64,000 bases of DNA, taken from Saccharospirillum sp. (GTDB lineage: Bacteria; Pseudomonadota; Gammaproteobacteria; Pseudomonadales; Natronospirillaceae). Numbering within the stretch: the stretch's first letter is position 1; the number at the start of each line of letters is the position of its first letter. The stretch is from positions 1 through 64,000 of the forward strand of contig JAIUML010000017.1 of the NCBI GenBank assembly GCA_022565595.1, given 5' to 3'. The translations under genes were made by a program, and so were the position numbers. Shown here piece by piece: positions 27,773 through 37,745 of the stretch. The notes under the pieces are model-generated. The model ran no database searches, was not told the DNA's origin, and was given only the letters and a program-made list of their open reading frames with translations.

Positions 27773-27894
27773 TTACATCAAGCCAGGTGTGACATCAATT
27801 CAATTGAAGGGGTTGCTCAGTCTTTTTCTCTGAAAAGCATGGGGTTTGTCGGCTAAGCTTGTAGGACATTAATTGATTGAGTTTGATTGCGATC

Positions 27895-28701
27895 ATGAAT
27901 ACCGCAGCCCCTGCTCCCGTTTTGTTCATACCCCATGGTGGCGGCCCCAGACCATTGCTGGGAGACCCCGAACATCGCTCGCTGACCGAGTTCTTGCGCA
28001 CTATTGGCCAGGCCTATGCCAAACCTGAAGCCATCCTGGTGGTGAGTGCGCACTGGGAAGCCTCCCAACCCACTTTGCTCGGGCAAACCAGACCAGAGCT
28101 CTATTATGACTACTACAACTTCCCTCCCGAGAGCTATCAGCTAAACTACCCGGCAGACAACCCGCCGGCATTGCAGCAGCAGGTGCTGGCCGCTTTGCGA
28201 CAGCAGGGTATAGCAGTGGAAACCGATGCCAACCGAGGTTATGACCACGGTGTCTTCGTGCCCCTGTTGCTGATGCAACCCCGGGCTGACTTGCCCGTTC
28301 TGCAACTGTCGCTGACGCAGGATCTGGACCCGGCAAAACACATCGAGCTGGGCCGAGCACTGGCCAGCTTGCGTGCTCAGGGCGTCATGATTCTGGGTTC
28401 CGGTCTGTCCTTTCACAACATGCAGGCATTTCGTGGTGGCTCAAACAGCAGTGGCGCCGAGAGCGTCGCCTTCCACGACTGGCTGGTCGAGAGCCTGACG
28501 GACGCGGACCTCAGTGCAGAGCAACGCTTCGACCGGTTGGCACAGTGGCAGCAGGCGCCCATGGCACGCTTCTGCCACCCGCGTGAAGAACACCTGCTGC
28601 CGCTGCACGTCTGCCTCGGCGCTGCAGAGGGTGCAGCAGCCGAGATTGTTTTTGATGAACCGGTACTCGGGCATCGGGCCATTGGTGCGCTTTGGCGATA
28701 A
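27895..28701 (+). CDS. ygiD: YgiD-type extradiol (4,5-DOPA) dioxygenase
   Basis: 268 residues of the LigB superfamily. Metal-ligand and active-site motifs are present: FIPHGGGPRP near the start, VVSAHWEAS near residue 47, DHGVFVPLLL near 118, SGLSFHNM near 168 and HPREEHLLPLHVC near 223. E. coli YgiD cleaves L-DOPA with a zinc ion; the physiological substrate is uncertain. The start is not settled: ATG 27895 fits the family N-terminus but lacks a Shine-Dalgarno sequence, whereas an in-frame TTG at 27877 has AGGA ten bases upstream. Confidence 0.85.
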   Translation: MNTAAPAPVLFIPHGGGPRPLLGDPEHRSLTEFLRTIGQAYAKPEAILVVSAHWEASQPTLLGQTRPELYYDYYNFPPESYQLNYPADNPPALQQQVLAALRQQGIAVETDANRGYDHGVFVPLLLMQPRADLPVLQLSLTQDLDPAKHIELGRALASLRAQGVMILGSGLSFHNMQAFRGGSNSSGAESVAFHDWLVESLTDADLSAEQRFDRLAQWQQAPMARFCHPREEHLLPLHVCLGAAEGAAAEIVFDEPVLGHRAIGALWR

Positions 28702-28707
28702 AGGCAC

Positions 28708-29565
28708 TCAGGAAGGCTTGATCAATACCAGTCGCCTGTAGGTCTTGTAGCGCTCGAACACCGCCTGGCTGCGATGCCCGCTGAGGTATTTGAACTTCAG
28801 CTTGCGCAGCTTTTTGCGGAACAGCCACTTGACGAAGGCCAGGATCCAGGGGTGACGACCAGAGAGATAGGTGTTCAGGGTCGTCATCGCTGGGGCGACG
28901 CGTAGCGTCAGCAACTCATCGAGCAGACGTATGTTCGGGCTGGTGTGGGCGGTAATATCATCGTTTTGCACGCAGCGCCAATCGCTCTGCCCCAGCCATT
29001 CCAGAAACTCCTGGTACTTGTGACCACCGCCAAAACTGCGATCCCCGGGCTGGCCATCGCCTGTGTGCTCTGTCTTGAAGAAATCACAGACCAGCACCAC
29101 ACCTCCGGGTTTCAGCAACTGCCACGCATGCTCAAGCGCCACGCGGTAGGGGATGTATTGAAAACTTTCGCTGAACAGCACAGCATCGTATTGGCCTTCC
29201 AGCGAGACTACTGGCAGAGCTTCCATGGTGCACCCCCAGACCTGGCTATTGTAGCCCTGGGTTTGCACGCGTTCACGCACCTGCTTTTCCAGATGCGGTG
29301 CCGGAATCACGCCATCGACCTGATGGCCCCGCTCGCTCAACGCCTGCAACACCACACCCGTCCCACAGCCGACATCAAGCACCTTCATTGATGGCTTGCC
29401 ATGTTGCTCCAGGGTGTCGATCAACTGTTCGGTGTAGCGTTGCTGCGCCTGTTTCATGTACAGCACAGAGATGGCGGGGACGCTGTCGTCCCAGTAGCCA
29501 TAGTGAAGATCTTCCATGCCGGTCAATTGCTGGGCAAAGACCAGCCCGAATTCTTTGGAATCCAT
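28708..29565 (-). CDS. Class I SAM-dependent methyltransferase
   Basis: 285 residues with motif I VLDVGCGTGVVLQALSERG (about residues 63-81), an acidic post-I region and the motif IV/V part YDAVLFSESFQYIPYRV then LLKPGGVVLVCDFF. The N-terminal HYGYWDD resembles methyltransferases acting on small molecules or lipids. The C-terminal 60 residues are rich in Arg/Lys and aromatic residues (WLFRKKLRKLKFKYL), possibly a membrane-contacting tail. Substrate unknown. Convergent with the dioxygenase gene; a single-gene transcript behind the AraC gene. Confidence 0.8.
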   Translation of the reverse strand: MDSKEFGLVFAQQLTGMEDLHYGYWDDSVPAISVLYMKQAQQRYTEQLIDTLEQHGKPSMKVLDVGCGTGVVLQALSERGHQVDGVIPAPHLEKQVRERVQTQGYNSQVWGCTMEALPVVSLEGQYDAVLFSESFQYIPYRVALEHAWQLLKPGGVVLVCDFFKTEHTGDGQPGDRSFGGGHKYQEFLEWLGQSDWRCVQNDDITAHTSPNIRLLDELLTLRVAPAMTTLNTYLSGRHPWILAFVKWLFRKKLRKLKFKYLSGHRSQAVFERYKTYRRLVLIKPS

Positions 29566-29633
29566 AGAGTGAGTGTCTCGACGTTTTTGTTGTGCCGTTA
29601 CCTTAGCATGGCTTACACGAAAGCGTGAACGCT

Positions 29634-30590
29634 TTAGATGCTGCGCCGCAGTGAGTCTGGCTCTGGCTGGTGTTGATCCTGTAGCGCGCTAGCGCGCAGG
29701 CGTTTGCGTTGCGCCAATGTATCACTGGGCTTCTCGCCAAACAGTTTCATATAGAGGGAGGGAAGTCTGCCCAGGTGATTGAAGCCGTGCTCAAGGGCAT
29801 GCCAGGAAATGCTGGGAGAGTCTGCTTCGCACCGCAGCAGCGCGGCACGCAGTCGTAGCAGTTTGCAGCGCTGATAGTACCGGTAAGGCGTCATGCCCGT
29901 GGCGCGCTTCATTCGATTGTAAAGGGTACGCTCACTGCTGTGAGTCATTTCCACCAGGTCGTTCAGATTGAACTCCCAGTCCGGGTTATTACAGATAAAG
30001 TGCGTTACCCGGTCAATGCGCGGATCCACCATCCGACGCCTTGGCAAGCTCAACGCCAAACTCGGATTGGACAAACAATCGGCGAGTTGGGTGAGCATCG
30101 CCTCCGTTTCCCGCACCGTGGTGTTGTGATCGGCGAAGTAGTGAGAGCCGAGTTGGTAGTGCTCTAGCAGCCAGCGAATCTGTTGCCGTTGGTGGGGCGT
30201 CAGAGCAAAGTCGAAATCTGGCCAGCGGTCAGTTGGTTCAAACTGGACGATCGTCAGAGCAGCGTGGCCTTCGATGGTCAGCATTGTTGGCTCTGCGCTG
30301 GGGATCATAAACACATCCTTGCGGTTCTGAATCAGGCCTGAGCGTACCCAGATCAGGGCTGGTCTGTTGGTATTCACGGAAAAGACCGAAGAGGCTTCAG
30401 GTACGCAAAGACTGGTCAAGCGGGCGCTGGGCGCTTCCAGTTGGGCGATGGAGGAATACTCAATGGAGGTTGGTTGGCTGACAAAGCGCAATTCAGGCAG
30501 TTCGAGCAGAGTTCTCAGACTGCCCAGCCATTCCTCCGGGCTGGCTCGAAGGATTCGTTGATAGGGTGCGAGGATGGGTTCGCAGAACAT
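29634..30590 (-). CDS. AraC family transcriptional regulator
   Basis: 318 residues. The C-terminal 110 residues form the double helix-turn-helix domain (DWEFNLNDLVEMTHSSERTL near residue 208, then RYYQRCKLLRLRAALLR and the second helix region near HGFNHLGRLPSLYMKLFGEK). The N-terminal 190 residues have no recognised ligand domain but resemble AraC regulators with a cupin-like sensor. It may regulate the adjacent methyltransferase (68 bases downstream, same strand) or be autoregulated through the site at 30612. Confidence 0.87.
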   Translation of the reverse strand: MFCEPILAPYQRILRASPEEWLGSLRTLLELPELRFVSQPTSIEYSSIAQLEAPSARLTSLCVPEASSVFSVNTNRPALIWVRSGLIQNRKDVFMIPSAEPTMLTIEGHAALTIVQFEPTDRWPDFDFALTPHQRQQIRWLLEHYQLGSHYFADHNTTVRETEAMLTQLADCLSNPSLALSLPRRRMVDPRIDRVTHFICNNPDWEFNLNDLVEMTHSSERTLYNRMKRATGMTPYRYYQRCKLLRLRAALLRCEADSPSISWHALEHGFNHLGRLPSLYMKLFGEKPSDTLAQRKRLRASALQDQHQPEPDSLRRSI

Positions 30591-30611
30591 GGGGGTCTCT
30601 TGTTGAAATAA

Positions 30612-30641
30612 TGTGATTCAGCTCACATATTAGAGTGAGCT
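30612..30641 (-). promoter_or_regulatory. CRP/Vfr-type site and overlapping inverted repeat
   Basis: TGTGA (30612-30616), six bases, TCACA (30623-30627) matches the core of the CRP/Vfr consensus exactly, in an AT-rich setting. Its right half overlaps a second inverted repeat, AGCTCAC (30620-30626) with GTGAGCT (30635-30641). Both lie 22-51 bases before the AraC gene start, where a regulator would control that promoter. Confidence 0.55.
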
Positions 30642-30677
30642 AAAATAGGGCGTCGGCCACTGGAAGTCGCGTTTTTT

Positions 30678-32375
30678 TCAGGAAAAATCGTTAATTCCTT
30701 GATCTGGATCAAAAGACCGAAACAAATGAGGCCCCCAGGGTTGGGGCATGGCGAAACCGTAGCCCTGGCCGTGTTTGCAGCCCATCTGGCTCAGGATAGC
30801 CCGCTGTTCTTCGCTTTCTATACCCTCGGCAACCACCTCCAGGCCCAATGCTGCGGCCATGGCGAGAATAGCGCGTACCAGTGTAATGTCGGCCCCGGAG
30901 TCACTCAGTCGAGTGACGAAACTGCGGTCAACCTTGAGTACGTTGATGGGCAGTGACTGCAAATAGGCCAGCGAGGAATAACCGGTACCAAAGTCGTCAA
31001 TGGCAATGCGGATACCGTCTTGCTGAAGGACGGTCAACTTGGTGTTCATGCGTTCACCCAGTTCGGCCAGAGAGGTTTCGGTGATTTCCAGTTCCAGCTC
31101 CCAGTTCAGTTGGTCTGTCATGGCACGAACCTGGCTCACCAGCGGTACAAAATTGGCGTCCATCAGGTGTATGGCCGAGACGTTGATGGCCAATCGAATG
31201 CCCATGGGCAGATTGGGCAGGTTGGTGCGCAAATCCATTTGAATGTACTCCAGGACCAGTTCCGTCAACCGCGCGATCCAACCACGTTGTTCGGCAATGG
31301 GAATGAACTCACCTGGAGGTACGGCACCAAGCTGTGGGTGCTGCCAGCGCAGCAGTGCTTCAATACCCGTAACCTCGCCCGTGTCGATCATGAAGTGCGG
31401 TTGGTAGACGACACTGAACTGCTCCGGTGACTCGGAGATCGATTGTTTCAGGCATTGCGCGAGGCGCTCCTCATAAAGTGTTTTCTCGGTCAGCAGGGGG
31501 TCATATAACTGGTAGCAGGAACGCCCAAGCCGTTTGGCCGAATACATTGCCTGGTCGGCCTGCTCCAGCAGCACGCTACCATCCTGGCTGTGCTTCGGAC
31601 AGAAGCTGGCGCCAATGGACAGACTGACATAGTGCGCCTGCTCGTTGATCAGTAACGGTTCCTTGAACAACCGGAGAATGCGCAGGCAAAACGACTCCAG
31701 TTGTTGTTCTTCCTCGACTTCAAGGATGGCCGCAAACTCATCGCCAGACAGACGTGCCAGAACATCCCCCCGCCCGAGCAAGGTTTGTAATCGCCTGGCA
31801 ACGCTAACCAGTAACTCGTCGCCCTGGGCATGGCCGTGCAGGTCATTAATCTCCTTGAAAAAATCCAGGTCCAGATAGAGGACGGCAAAGCGTTGACCGG
31901 CGTTGTCTTGCTGGTTGGCACGGGATTCCAGAAAGGCCTGAAACAGATGCCGGTTGGGCAAGCGCGTCAGAACATCGTAATAAGCGTAGCTGGCAATTTT
32001 TTCATCCAGGGCGGCCAGGTCGCCCACATCCATAAAGGTGCCAACAAAGTGTGGTTCTTCATGCAAGGTGATGCCAGAAATAGACAACCATTGCGGATAG
32101 ATTTCTCCATTGGAACGCTGGTTCCAGATCAGCCCCTCCCAGCGCTTTTTTTCATCCAGCTCACGCCACATGGCCTTGTAAAACGACTTGCCATGATAGC
32201 CGGAACTCAAAACAGAAGGCTTCTGGCCGACGACGTCAGCCTGGTTGTAGCCGGTGACTTGCTGAAATACCTGGTTGACGTAAAGAATGCGCGGCTCAGC
32301 GTTCGCCAGCATCATGGCTCGCGGATACTGATCAATCAGGGCTTTGAAATCCTTTTCAGCAATATTGCTCGGCAT
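30678..32375 (-). CDS. PAS-GGDEF-EAL cyclic-di-GMP protein
   Basis: 565 residues, no membrane segment. PAS domain about 10-120 (YVNQVFQQVTGYNQADVVGQ), GGDEF domain about 130-290 with the variant motif RLSGDEF at 208-214, and EAL domain about 305-550 with IEALLRW, LEITETSL, DDFGTGYSSLAYL and VAEGIE. SGDEF belongs to the accepted (A/S/G)GDEF set, and the inhibitory RxxD site is incomplete (GRGD), so the cyclase may be active and not product-inhibited. The EAL residues look complete. It is divergent from a chemoreceptor gene and has a decayed paralogue at 34246-35413. Confidence 0.93.
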   Translation of the reverse strand: MPSNIAEKDFKALIDQYPRAMMLANAEPRILYVNQVFQQVTGYNQADVVGQKPSVLSSGYHGKSFYKAMWRELDEKKRWEGLIWNQRSNGEIYPQWLSISGITLHEEPHFVGTFMDVGDLAALDEKIASYAYYDVLTRLPNRHLFQAFLESRANQQDNAGQRFAVLYLDLDFFKEINDLHGHAQGDELLVSVARRLQTLLGRGDVLARLSGDEFAAILEVEEEQQLESFCLRILRLFKEPLLINEQAHYVSLSIGASFCPKHSQDGSVLLEQADQAMYSAKRLGRSCYQLYDPLLTEKTLYEERLAQCLKQSISESPEQFSVVYQPHFMIDTGEVTGIEALLRWQHPQLGAVPPGEFIPIAEQRGWIARLTELVLEYIQMDLRTNLPNLPMGIRLAINVSAIHLMDANFVPLVSQVRAMTDQLNWELELEITETSLAELGERMNTKLTVLQQDGIRIAIDDFGTGYSSLAYLQSLPINVLKVDRSFVTRLSDSGADITLVRAILAMAAALGLEVVAEGIESEEQRAILSQMGCKHGQGYGFAMPQPWGPHLFRSFDPDQGINDFS

Positions 32376-32582
32376 AAGATCACAGATTGAAGTGAAGAGG
32401 TCACGAACAGGCTAGAGAAGTTTTTGGTCGGGCCTATCCATATACTGCAAAGTTTGAACACTCAACAATTAAGATGTCTTTCTACACTGGGTACACTCCT
32501 TGCCAACTGTGCAAAATCTGGATGGTATTTCCTGAATCAGGCTCTCATAGTGACGAATACCCTCACATTGCAGGAGCCGGGA

Positions 32583-34178
32583 ATGCGTCGCAACGAACCC
32601 GTTACCCGTCAAGAGCAACTAGTCAGCCCGGGCAGCCACTTAATCACAACGACTGATCTGAATAGCTACATTACTGCCGTCAATGAGGATTTTGTCAGCA
32701 TCTCCGGTTTCACCGAAGAGGAACTGATCGGGCAACCGCACAATCTGATCCGTCACCCCGATATGCCGGAAGCCGCCTTTGCCAACCTGTGGCAGACCAT
32801 TCAAAATGGAGGATCCTGGAAAGGCCTGGTAAAGAATCGTTGCAAAAACGGTGACCATTACTGGGTTGACGCCTTTGTAACCCCCATACAGAAAGACGGC
32901 ACTACTCTGGAATATCAATCTGTTCGTGTGCAACCCACACGCGCTCAGGTGGCACGAGCCGAAAAAGTGTATGCCGCCTGGCGCAAGGGGAATTTGCCAC
33001 AGCGCTATCAGGCAACTGCCTTACCCTTGCACTGGAAAATATCTCTGACCTATATGGTGATTTGTACCGTGATGGCATTGAGCACTATGCTGGTGGGTTG
33101 GCTTGCAGCATCACTGGCCGTGCTGGCGATGACGTTGCTGTTTACTGTCACTCTGATCGCTGTCTGGCCTCAGGTTCGGCTGGCCTCTCAAGCTCGTGAT
33201 GGTGTGCACCCGGTTATGCCTTATTTGTACACAGGGCGACGAGGGGATTCGGCCTGGCTGGAGTACGACCGTTTGAAACGGGATTCCACCATGAGAGCCA
33301 TAGCGGCGCGGATGAATGTAAACGTCTCGATGATGGGGCACTCCAAAGACAAGACCATGGAGTGCATCAGCCACTCCATGCAGCACATTGCCTCACAACG
33401 ATCCGATATCGCATCAATGATTCAGGCCTTCGATGAGTTGGAGGTCAGCATCAAACGCGTTAGTGAACTCAGCAGTGTGACGCACAGCGCCACTCAATCT
33501 GCTCGGGAAGCATCACAAACCAGTGACGGCCGCATGCAACAAATGACCGAGGCTATCGTCGCTTTAACGGAGCAACTCGAGAGCGCCTCTGATGGCATCG
33601 AAGTCCTCGCCAATAAAAGCGTCGACATCAATCGGGTGCTGGATGTGATTACCGACATAGCCGAACAGACCAATCTGTTGGCGCTCAACGCGGCCATCGA
33701 AGCCGCCCGTGCTGGTGAAGCTGGGCGCGGCTTTGCCGTCGTTGCTGACGAAGTTCGTGGTTTGGCACAAAGAACGCGCACTTCCACGCAAGAGATTGGC
33801 GCCATCATTGGCGACTTACGCGAGACCACCGATGCCGTCGTCACCACCATTCAGGGTGGCCGTACCGCCTCGACCCGGGCCTTGAGTATGACTACCGATG
33901 CCCAGTCCAGCTTGCAGGATGTATTGCAGCAGATTGAAACGATAGAGCAGCATGCTCAGGAGGTCGCCAGTGCCACCGAGCAGCAAGCCGCCTTGAGCGT
34001 TCAGGTCAAGCAGCAAGGCGGAAACCTGAACACACTGGGCGAACATTCAGTCAGCCGCAGCGAGTCGGCTTGTGAAGAGTCTGACCGACTGGCCAGGGCT
34101 GTGGAGCGAGCCCAGTTGTTGGCGGGGCACTTTTTGACCATGTTGACGGGTTCAGTGCAATCCAGACGAAATAGCTGA
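32583..34178 (+). CDS. Aer-like methyl-accepting chemotaxis protein (PAS sensor)
   Basis: 531 residues from ATG 32583, which follows AGGAG by six bases; the frame is open from 32424 but the conserved [11 protein letters not shown] start is here. N-terminal PAS of the FAD-binding Aer type ([20 protein letters not shown], then [16 protein letters not shown]), a membrane hairpin at about 148-195 ([19 protein letters not shown]), and a cytoplasmic signalling domain with the hallmark [20 protein letters not shown]. Probably an aerotaxis/energy-taxis receptor. Divergent from the PAS-GGDEF-EAL gene and convergent with its pseudogene copy. Confidence 0.93.
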   Translation: MRRNEPVTRQEQLVSPGSHLITTTDLNSYITAVNEDFVSISGFTEEELIGQPHNLIRHPDMPEAAFANLWQTIQNGGSWKGLVKNRCKNGDHYWVDAFVTPIQKDGTTLEYQSVRVQPTRAQVARAEKVYAAWRKGNLPQRYQATALPLHWKISLTYMVICTVMALSTMLVGWLAASLAVLAMTLLFTVTLIAVWPQVRLASQARDGVHPVMPYLYTGRRGDSAWLEYDRLKRDSTMRAIAARMNVNVSMMGHSKDKTMECISHSMQHIASQRSDIASMIQAFDELEVSIKRVSELSSVTHSATQSAREASQTSDGRMQQMTEAIVALTEQLESASDGIEVLANKSVDINRVLDVITDIAEQTNLLALNAAIEAARAGEAGRGFAVVADEVRGLAQRTRTSTQEIGAIIGDLRETTDAVVTTIQGGRTASTRALSMTTDAQSSLQDVLQQIETIEQHAQEVASATEQQAALSVQVKQQGGNLNTLGEHSVSRSESACEESDRLARAVERAQLLAGHFLTMLTGSVQSRRNS

Positions 34179-34245
34179 CGCGAGCTCTGATAGAGCCCTC
34201 TCCAGATGAGGACAAAAGGCAAGCTGAGTCAAACTTGAACGGCCT

Positions 34246-35413
34246 TCAGTGCAAGGAGTCGAACAATAAGTCACTCCACGGCTGAGGCCTGGCGAGGCCA
34301 AAACCCTGGCCATGCTGACAGCCGAGTTCACACAAAATCTGGCGTTGGTTACTGGTTTCAATGCCCTCCGCGACGACTTCCAGATCCAGGGCTTGAGCAA
34401 GAGAGAGAATGGCAACCACCAGGCGCGTATCCGCACCGGGCTGGTCTAATTGGTCGACAAAGCGCTGGTCGATCTTCAAAACATCAATGGACATTTCCTG
34501 CAAATAGGACAGTGATGAATAGCCGGTACCGAAGTCATCAATGGCAAGGCGTATACCGGCCAGGCGCAAAACCTTTAACTGGTCTTTGAGTTGCTCGCCG
34601 AGCTCAGCCAGCGTTGTTTCCGTTATTTCGATTTCAAGTTCCCAATTCACACCTTCGACCGCTGATTGCATCTGTTGCATCATGGGAATGAAACAAGGCT
34701 CCAACAAGTGCTGTGCTGAGACATTAATGGCCAGCCGAATGCCCATTGGAAAGTTTGCAAGCCTGGTTTGCAGATCTGCCTGAATGTGTTTCAGGATCAA
34801 TTCGGTCAAGCGCGCAATGCAACCGCGCTTTTCGGCGATGGGAATGAACTCGCCTGGAGATATCTCACCCAACTCAGGGTGGTGCCAGCGCACCAGGGCT
34901 TCCACACCAGTCAACTCGCCGGTGGTGATCATGTAATGTGGCTGATACAGGACGGAAAACTCCTTCGGTGATTCGTTGATCGAATGAATCAAGCGTTCAG
35001 CGATACGCTGCTCCTGCAAAGTGTCCGCCATCAGCATGGGGTTGAATAGCTGGTAGCTCGAGCCCAGCGTCTTTTTGGCGTTATACATCGCCTGGTCTGC
35101 CTGGCCCAGCAAGGTGGCTGAGCCCCCGGCCCCGGCTGAGAACATACTGACGCCGATGGAGACAGAGACGTAGTGACGCTGATCCTCAACCTGTATGGCC
35201 GATTGAAACAACTGAATGACCCTCAAGCAAAACTGAGTAAAACCCTTGGTCATGATAGCCAGAACTCAGTACTGATGGCTTCTCGCCAATGATCCGTTCA
35301 GCTTTGTAACCGGTGATTTTCTCAAATACCTGATTGACGTAGACAATTCGTGGCTCTGAGTCTGTCACCATCATTGCTCTTGGATGAGAATCGAAGACCG
35401 TTTTAAAATTCAT
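34246..35413 (-). pseudogene. Decayed PAS-GGDEF-EAL gene, GGDEF deleted
   Basis: This is a paralogue of the gene at 30678. The start MNFKTVFDSHPRAMM (ATG at 35413) and PAS text up to SVLSSGYHDQGFY match residues 9-66 of that protein. Then the reading frame breaks near 35240. In another frame it resumes at FCLRVIQLFQ, equivalent to residue 229, and continues to a complete EAL domain (VEALVRW, ITETTLAELG, DDFGTGYSSLSYL, VAEGIE). About 160 residues, including the GGDEF motif, are missing and the join is out of frame. An internal ATG at 35253 could still yield a 335-residue EAL protein, but it has no ribosome binding site. Confidence 0.85.
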
Positions 35414-35499
35414 GACATCTCTAATTGAATTGCAAGTCGTCAACGGCCACTGTATTGCGGCCATAAATAGGCGCTTTTTGGGGTCGGCAAGGCCGACAT

Positions 35500-35775
35500 T
35501 CAGTTCTGTTTTATCCTCTCTGCCATAGCGATCGCGCTGTCCCACATCAACTCCGAGAGCTTCAGGCAGCTATGCATGGGGTTGCTGGCGGTCTTTCGCT
35601 TCATTTCAATGGTAAAGTTCAGGCCTTCCAGTCGCCGTCTTCGGACAGCACTTGAGGCGCCTTCGATCAGTTCCTGCGTCAATTTAATCCGGATTCGTTC
35701 CAGTTCATCCGGCTGCTCTTTTGCCAGGGTGATTAGGGTGTCAATGCTGGGTAGGTCGGAGTATTTTGAACGCAT
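35500..35775 (-). CDS. DUF3135 family protein
   Basis: 91 residues with the DUF3135 pattern from memory: DTLITLAKEQPDELERIRIK near the start and RRRRLEGLNFTIEMKRKTAS then NPMHSCLKLSELM near the end. Soluble, probably mostly helical, function unknown. It lies between the chemoreceptor at 35851 and the pseudogene on the same strand. AGGAGGCCTC provides a strong ribosome binding site. Confidence 0.8.
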   Translation of the reverse strand: MRSKYSDLPSIDTLITLAKEQPDELERIRIKLTQELIEGASSAVRRRRLEGLNFTIEMKRKTASNPMHSCLKLSELMWDSAIAMAERIKQN

Positions 35776-35800
35776 CAGAGGCCTCCTGGTTACCGATAGT

Positions 35801-35830
35801 GGCCAGGCGGAGAGCTTCCCCTACCTGGCC
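35801..35830 (-). promoter_or_regulatory. Inverted repeat between chemoreceptor and DUF3135 genes
   Basis: GGCCAGG (35801-35807) and CCTGGCC (35824-35830) are perfect complements around a 16-base loop, in the 75-base gap. No T-run. It may attenuate read-through from the chemoreceptor gene. Confidence 0.3.
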
Positions 35831-35850
35831 TTGTACAGAGGTACTTGTTA

Positions 35851-37473
35851 CTAGGAAAGTTTAAAAAACTTGATACTGCTGTTCAGGTTGTGCATGTTTT
35901 CAACCAATTCCCCGGACGACTGGGCGATGTGCTCGGCAGATGCCAAAGACTCCTGCGACACCTCCGAAATGGCTTGAATATCGGTGGTGATCTGCTCAGC
36001 GGTGGACGACATTTCGTCGATGGAAGCCGCGTTCTGGGTGACGTGCTCCTGAAGTGACTGCATGGCAGCAACGATCTGTTCAAAGGAGATGGCTGTCTCC
36101 TGTGCAATCTCATTGCCTTGCTGTGCGCTGCTGCTCACCAGCGACATGGAAGCCACCACCTGGCCGACACCTTCCTGCATGCTGCCAATGATGGTATTGA
36201 TCTCGTGTGTGGATTTGGTGCTGCGCTCGGCCAGACTGCGGACTTCATCAGCAACGACTGCGAAGCCCCGGCCAGCTTCTCCAGCTCGGGCGGCTTCAAT
36301 GGCGGCGTTCAGGGCTAACAGGTTGGTTTGTTCCGCAATGCTGGAGATGATGCCAACCACCTCCTGAACCTGATTGGCTTTGGTTTCCAGCTCTGTGGCC
36401 TGGCCAGACGCCACCGTAACGTGTTTCAGAATGTCGCTCATGGATTTGGCCGATTGGCTCACCTTGGCGCCACCGGCCTGCGCCAGTTCCAGGGCTTCGA
36501 CGGAATTCTGTTGTACGGTGTTGACGTTACGGGCGATGTCGCCAGATGTTTGCGCCATTTCGGTCGATGCTGTGGCGATCATGGAGACCCGTTCAGCCTG
36601 AGACGCCATGCCGGTGCTTAACTGCTCGGAGGCGCTGCTTAATTGGTCGGATACGGCGGACACGGCTTCTGTGCTTTGTTGTACCACGCCGACGGTATCG
36701 CGCAGCTTCAGGCTCACCGCCTGCATGGCTCCGGCCACACCTTTATGTTGCTGGTTATCCGCATCGAGGTACCCCTCGGCCTGACGTTTTGCCATCTGAT
36801 TGAGCTCGGCCGGGTCGAGCCCGAGTTGCTGCATGGTGCTGCGAATCATCCAGAGCGCTGCGACAACTCCGATTACGGCCGCCAGCAGGGCGCCGATAAT
36901 CAGCAAGGAAGACAGGAACCTGGCGCTTTCGTAGATACCTTCAGCATCAGCCGCTATATACCCTTTTATGCTGGCGTCAAGATCGTCCAGAAGGCCAATC
37001 AGGCTTTCGTAACTTGCATCTATTTCTGAGTCCAGGGTTCGAAGGGTCGCTGTGGTTTCCGGGTTGTCGTTCTGCTCGACCAATAATTGAAAGAGGTCAT
37101 GGAACTCCGATTCGACTTGGGCGGCCTGTTCGAGGTTTTCGGCATAGGCCTGCAACCCGGGTTTGGCCAACAATGGCCTCAGGGTTTCCAGGCTGGCAAG
37201 CCAGGCCTGATGCGCCTCGGCGAATTCGTCCCGGTAACGGGGGTTCCCCGAATACCGATACTCGCGCATCGCCAGTAGTTCCGCATTGACAGCCTTGGTC
37301 GATTGCTCAAAGCCATTGAGTAGTGGCAAATCCACTTCAATGAGATCACGGGCATCATCGCGTATGGCCGATAGCTGTGTGATAGTAAAGACGCCGACAA
37401 TGGCGTTAAAAACTATGATAACCGCAAAAGAGAACATCAACTTTGCTTTCAGTGTCTTGATCATAACGCTCAA
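35851..37473 (-). CDS. Methyl-accepting chemotaxis protein, periplasmic helical-bundle sensor
   Basis: 540 residues. First membrane segment about 10-30, a roughly 155-residue periplasmic helical region (four-helix-bundle type, rich in acidic helices), second membrane segment about 190-212, linker, and the methylation and signalling region with [20 protein letters not shown] near 385 and [20 protein letters not shown]. It lacks a C-terminal CheR-binding pentapeptide. Ligand unknown. The two membrane segments and absence of PAS distinguish it from the three Aer-like receptors nearby. Confidence 0.92.
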   Translation of the reverse strand: MSVMIKTLKAKLMFSFAVIIVFNAIVGVFTITQLSAIRDDARDLIEVDLPLLNGFEQSTKAVNAELLAMREYRYSGNPRYRDEFAEAHQAWLASLETLRPLLAKPGLQAYAENLEQAAQVESEFHDLFQLLVEQNDNPETTATLRTLDSEIDASYESLIGLLDDLDASIKGYIAADAEGIYESARFLSSLLIIGALLAAVIGVVAALWMIRSTMQQLGLDPAELNQMAKRQAEGYLDADNQQHKGVAGAMQAVSLKLRDTVGVVQQSTEAVSAVSDQLSSASEQLSTGMASQAERVSMIATASTEMAQTSGDIARNVNTVQQNSVEALELAQAGGAKVSQSAKSMSDILKHVTVASGQATELETKANQVQEVVGIISSIAEQTNLLALNAAIEAARAGEAGRGFAVVADEVRSLAERSTKSTHEINTIIGSMQEGVGQVVASMSLVSSSAQQGNEIAQETAISFEQIVAAMQSLQEHVTQNAASIDEMSSTAEQITTDIQAISEVSQESLASAEHIAQSSGELVENMHNLNSSIKFFKLS

Positions 37474-37745
37474 CGCCTCCGCTATGGTTTCAATTAAGCT
37501 CCAGGGGTTCCCATGAAGCCGTTTTACTCAGTCATTTCATTTCATTTACGTAGGCTATAGCGGTAATCGTCCAGCGTGGATGAGAAAATTTCAAAGAAAA
37601 CAACTGGTGACTGGATAGGTTCTGATAGATTTTCCGGGCGCTTGGTAAAGCGTTCGAGCCATTGATGCAGCTCATTCTATTTCTGGTCACTATAAGAGAT
37701 CATGGCGAGCAACCAGGTTCAGTCATCAATAATGTAGTGATAACA
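37474..37745. other. Divergent intergenic region
   Basis: 272 bases between the chemoreceptor (minus) and the response regulator (plus). It contains three tandem TCATT units (about 37533-37547). No convincing promoter of sigma70, sigma28 or sigma54 type was recognised. Confidence 0.6.

Noticed and set aside
32376-32582. Sigma28 promoter before the receptor at 32583
   Set aside because: CAAAGTTT is a good -35, but the bases 11 further on (AATTAAGA) do not fit the -10.
35186-35545. 119-residue frame as an intact small PAS gene
   Set aside because: From 35413 it reads as the N-terminus of the decayed PAS-GGDEF-EAL paralogue; the end after HDQGFY is out-of-frame text.
37533-37547. TCATT tandem repeat as a phase-variation tract
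   Set aside because: Only three units, in a non-coding gap with no clear promoter placement; too short to argue slippage.
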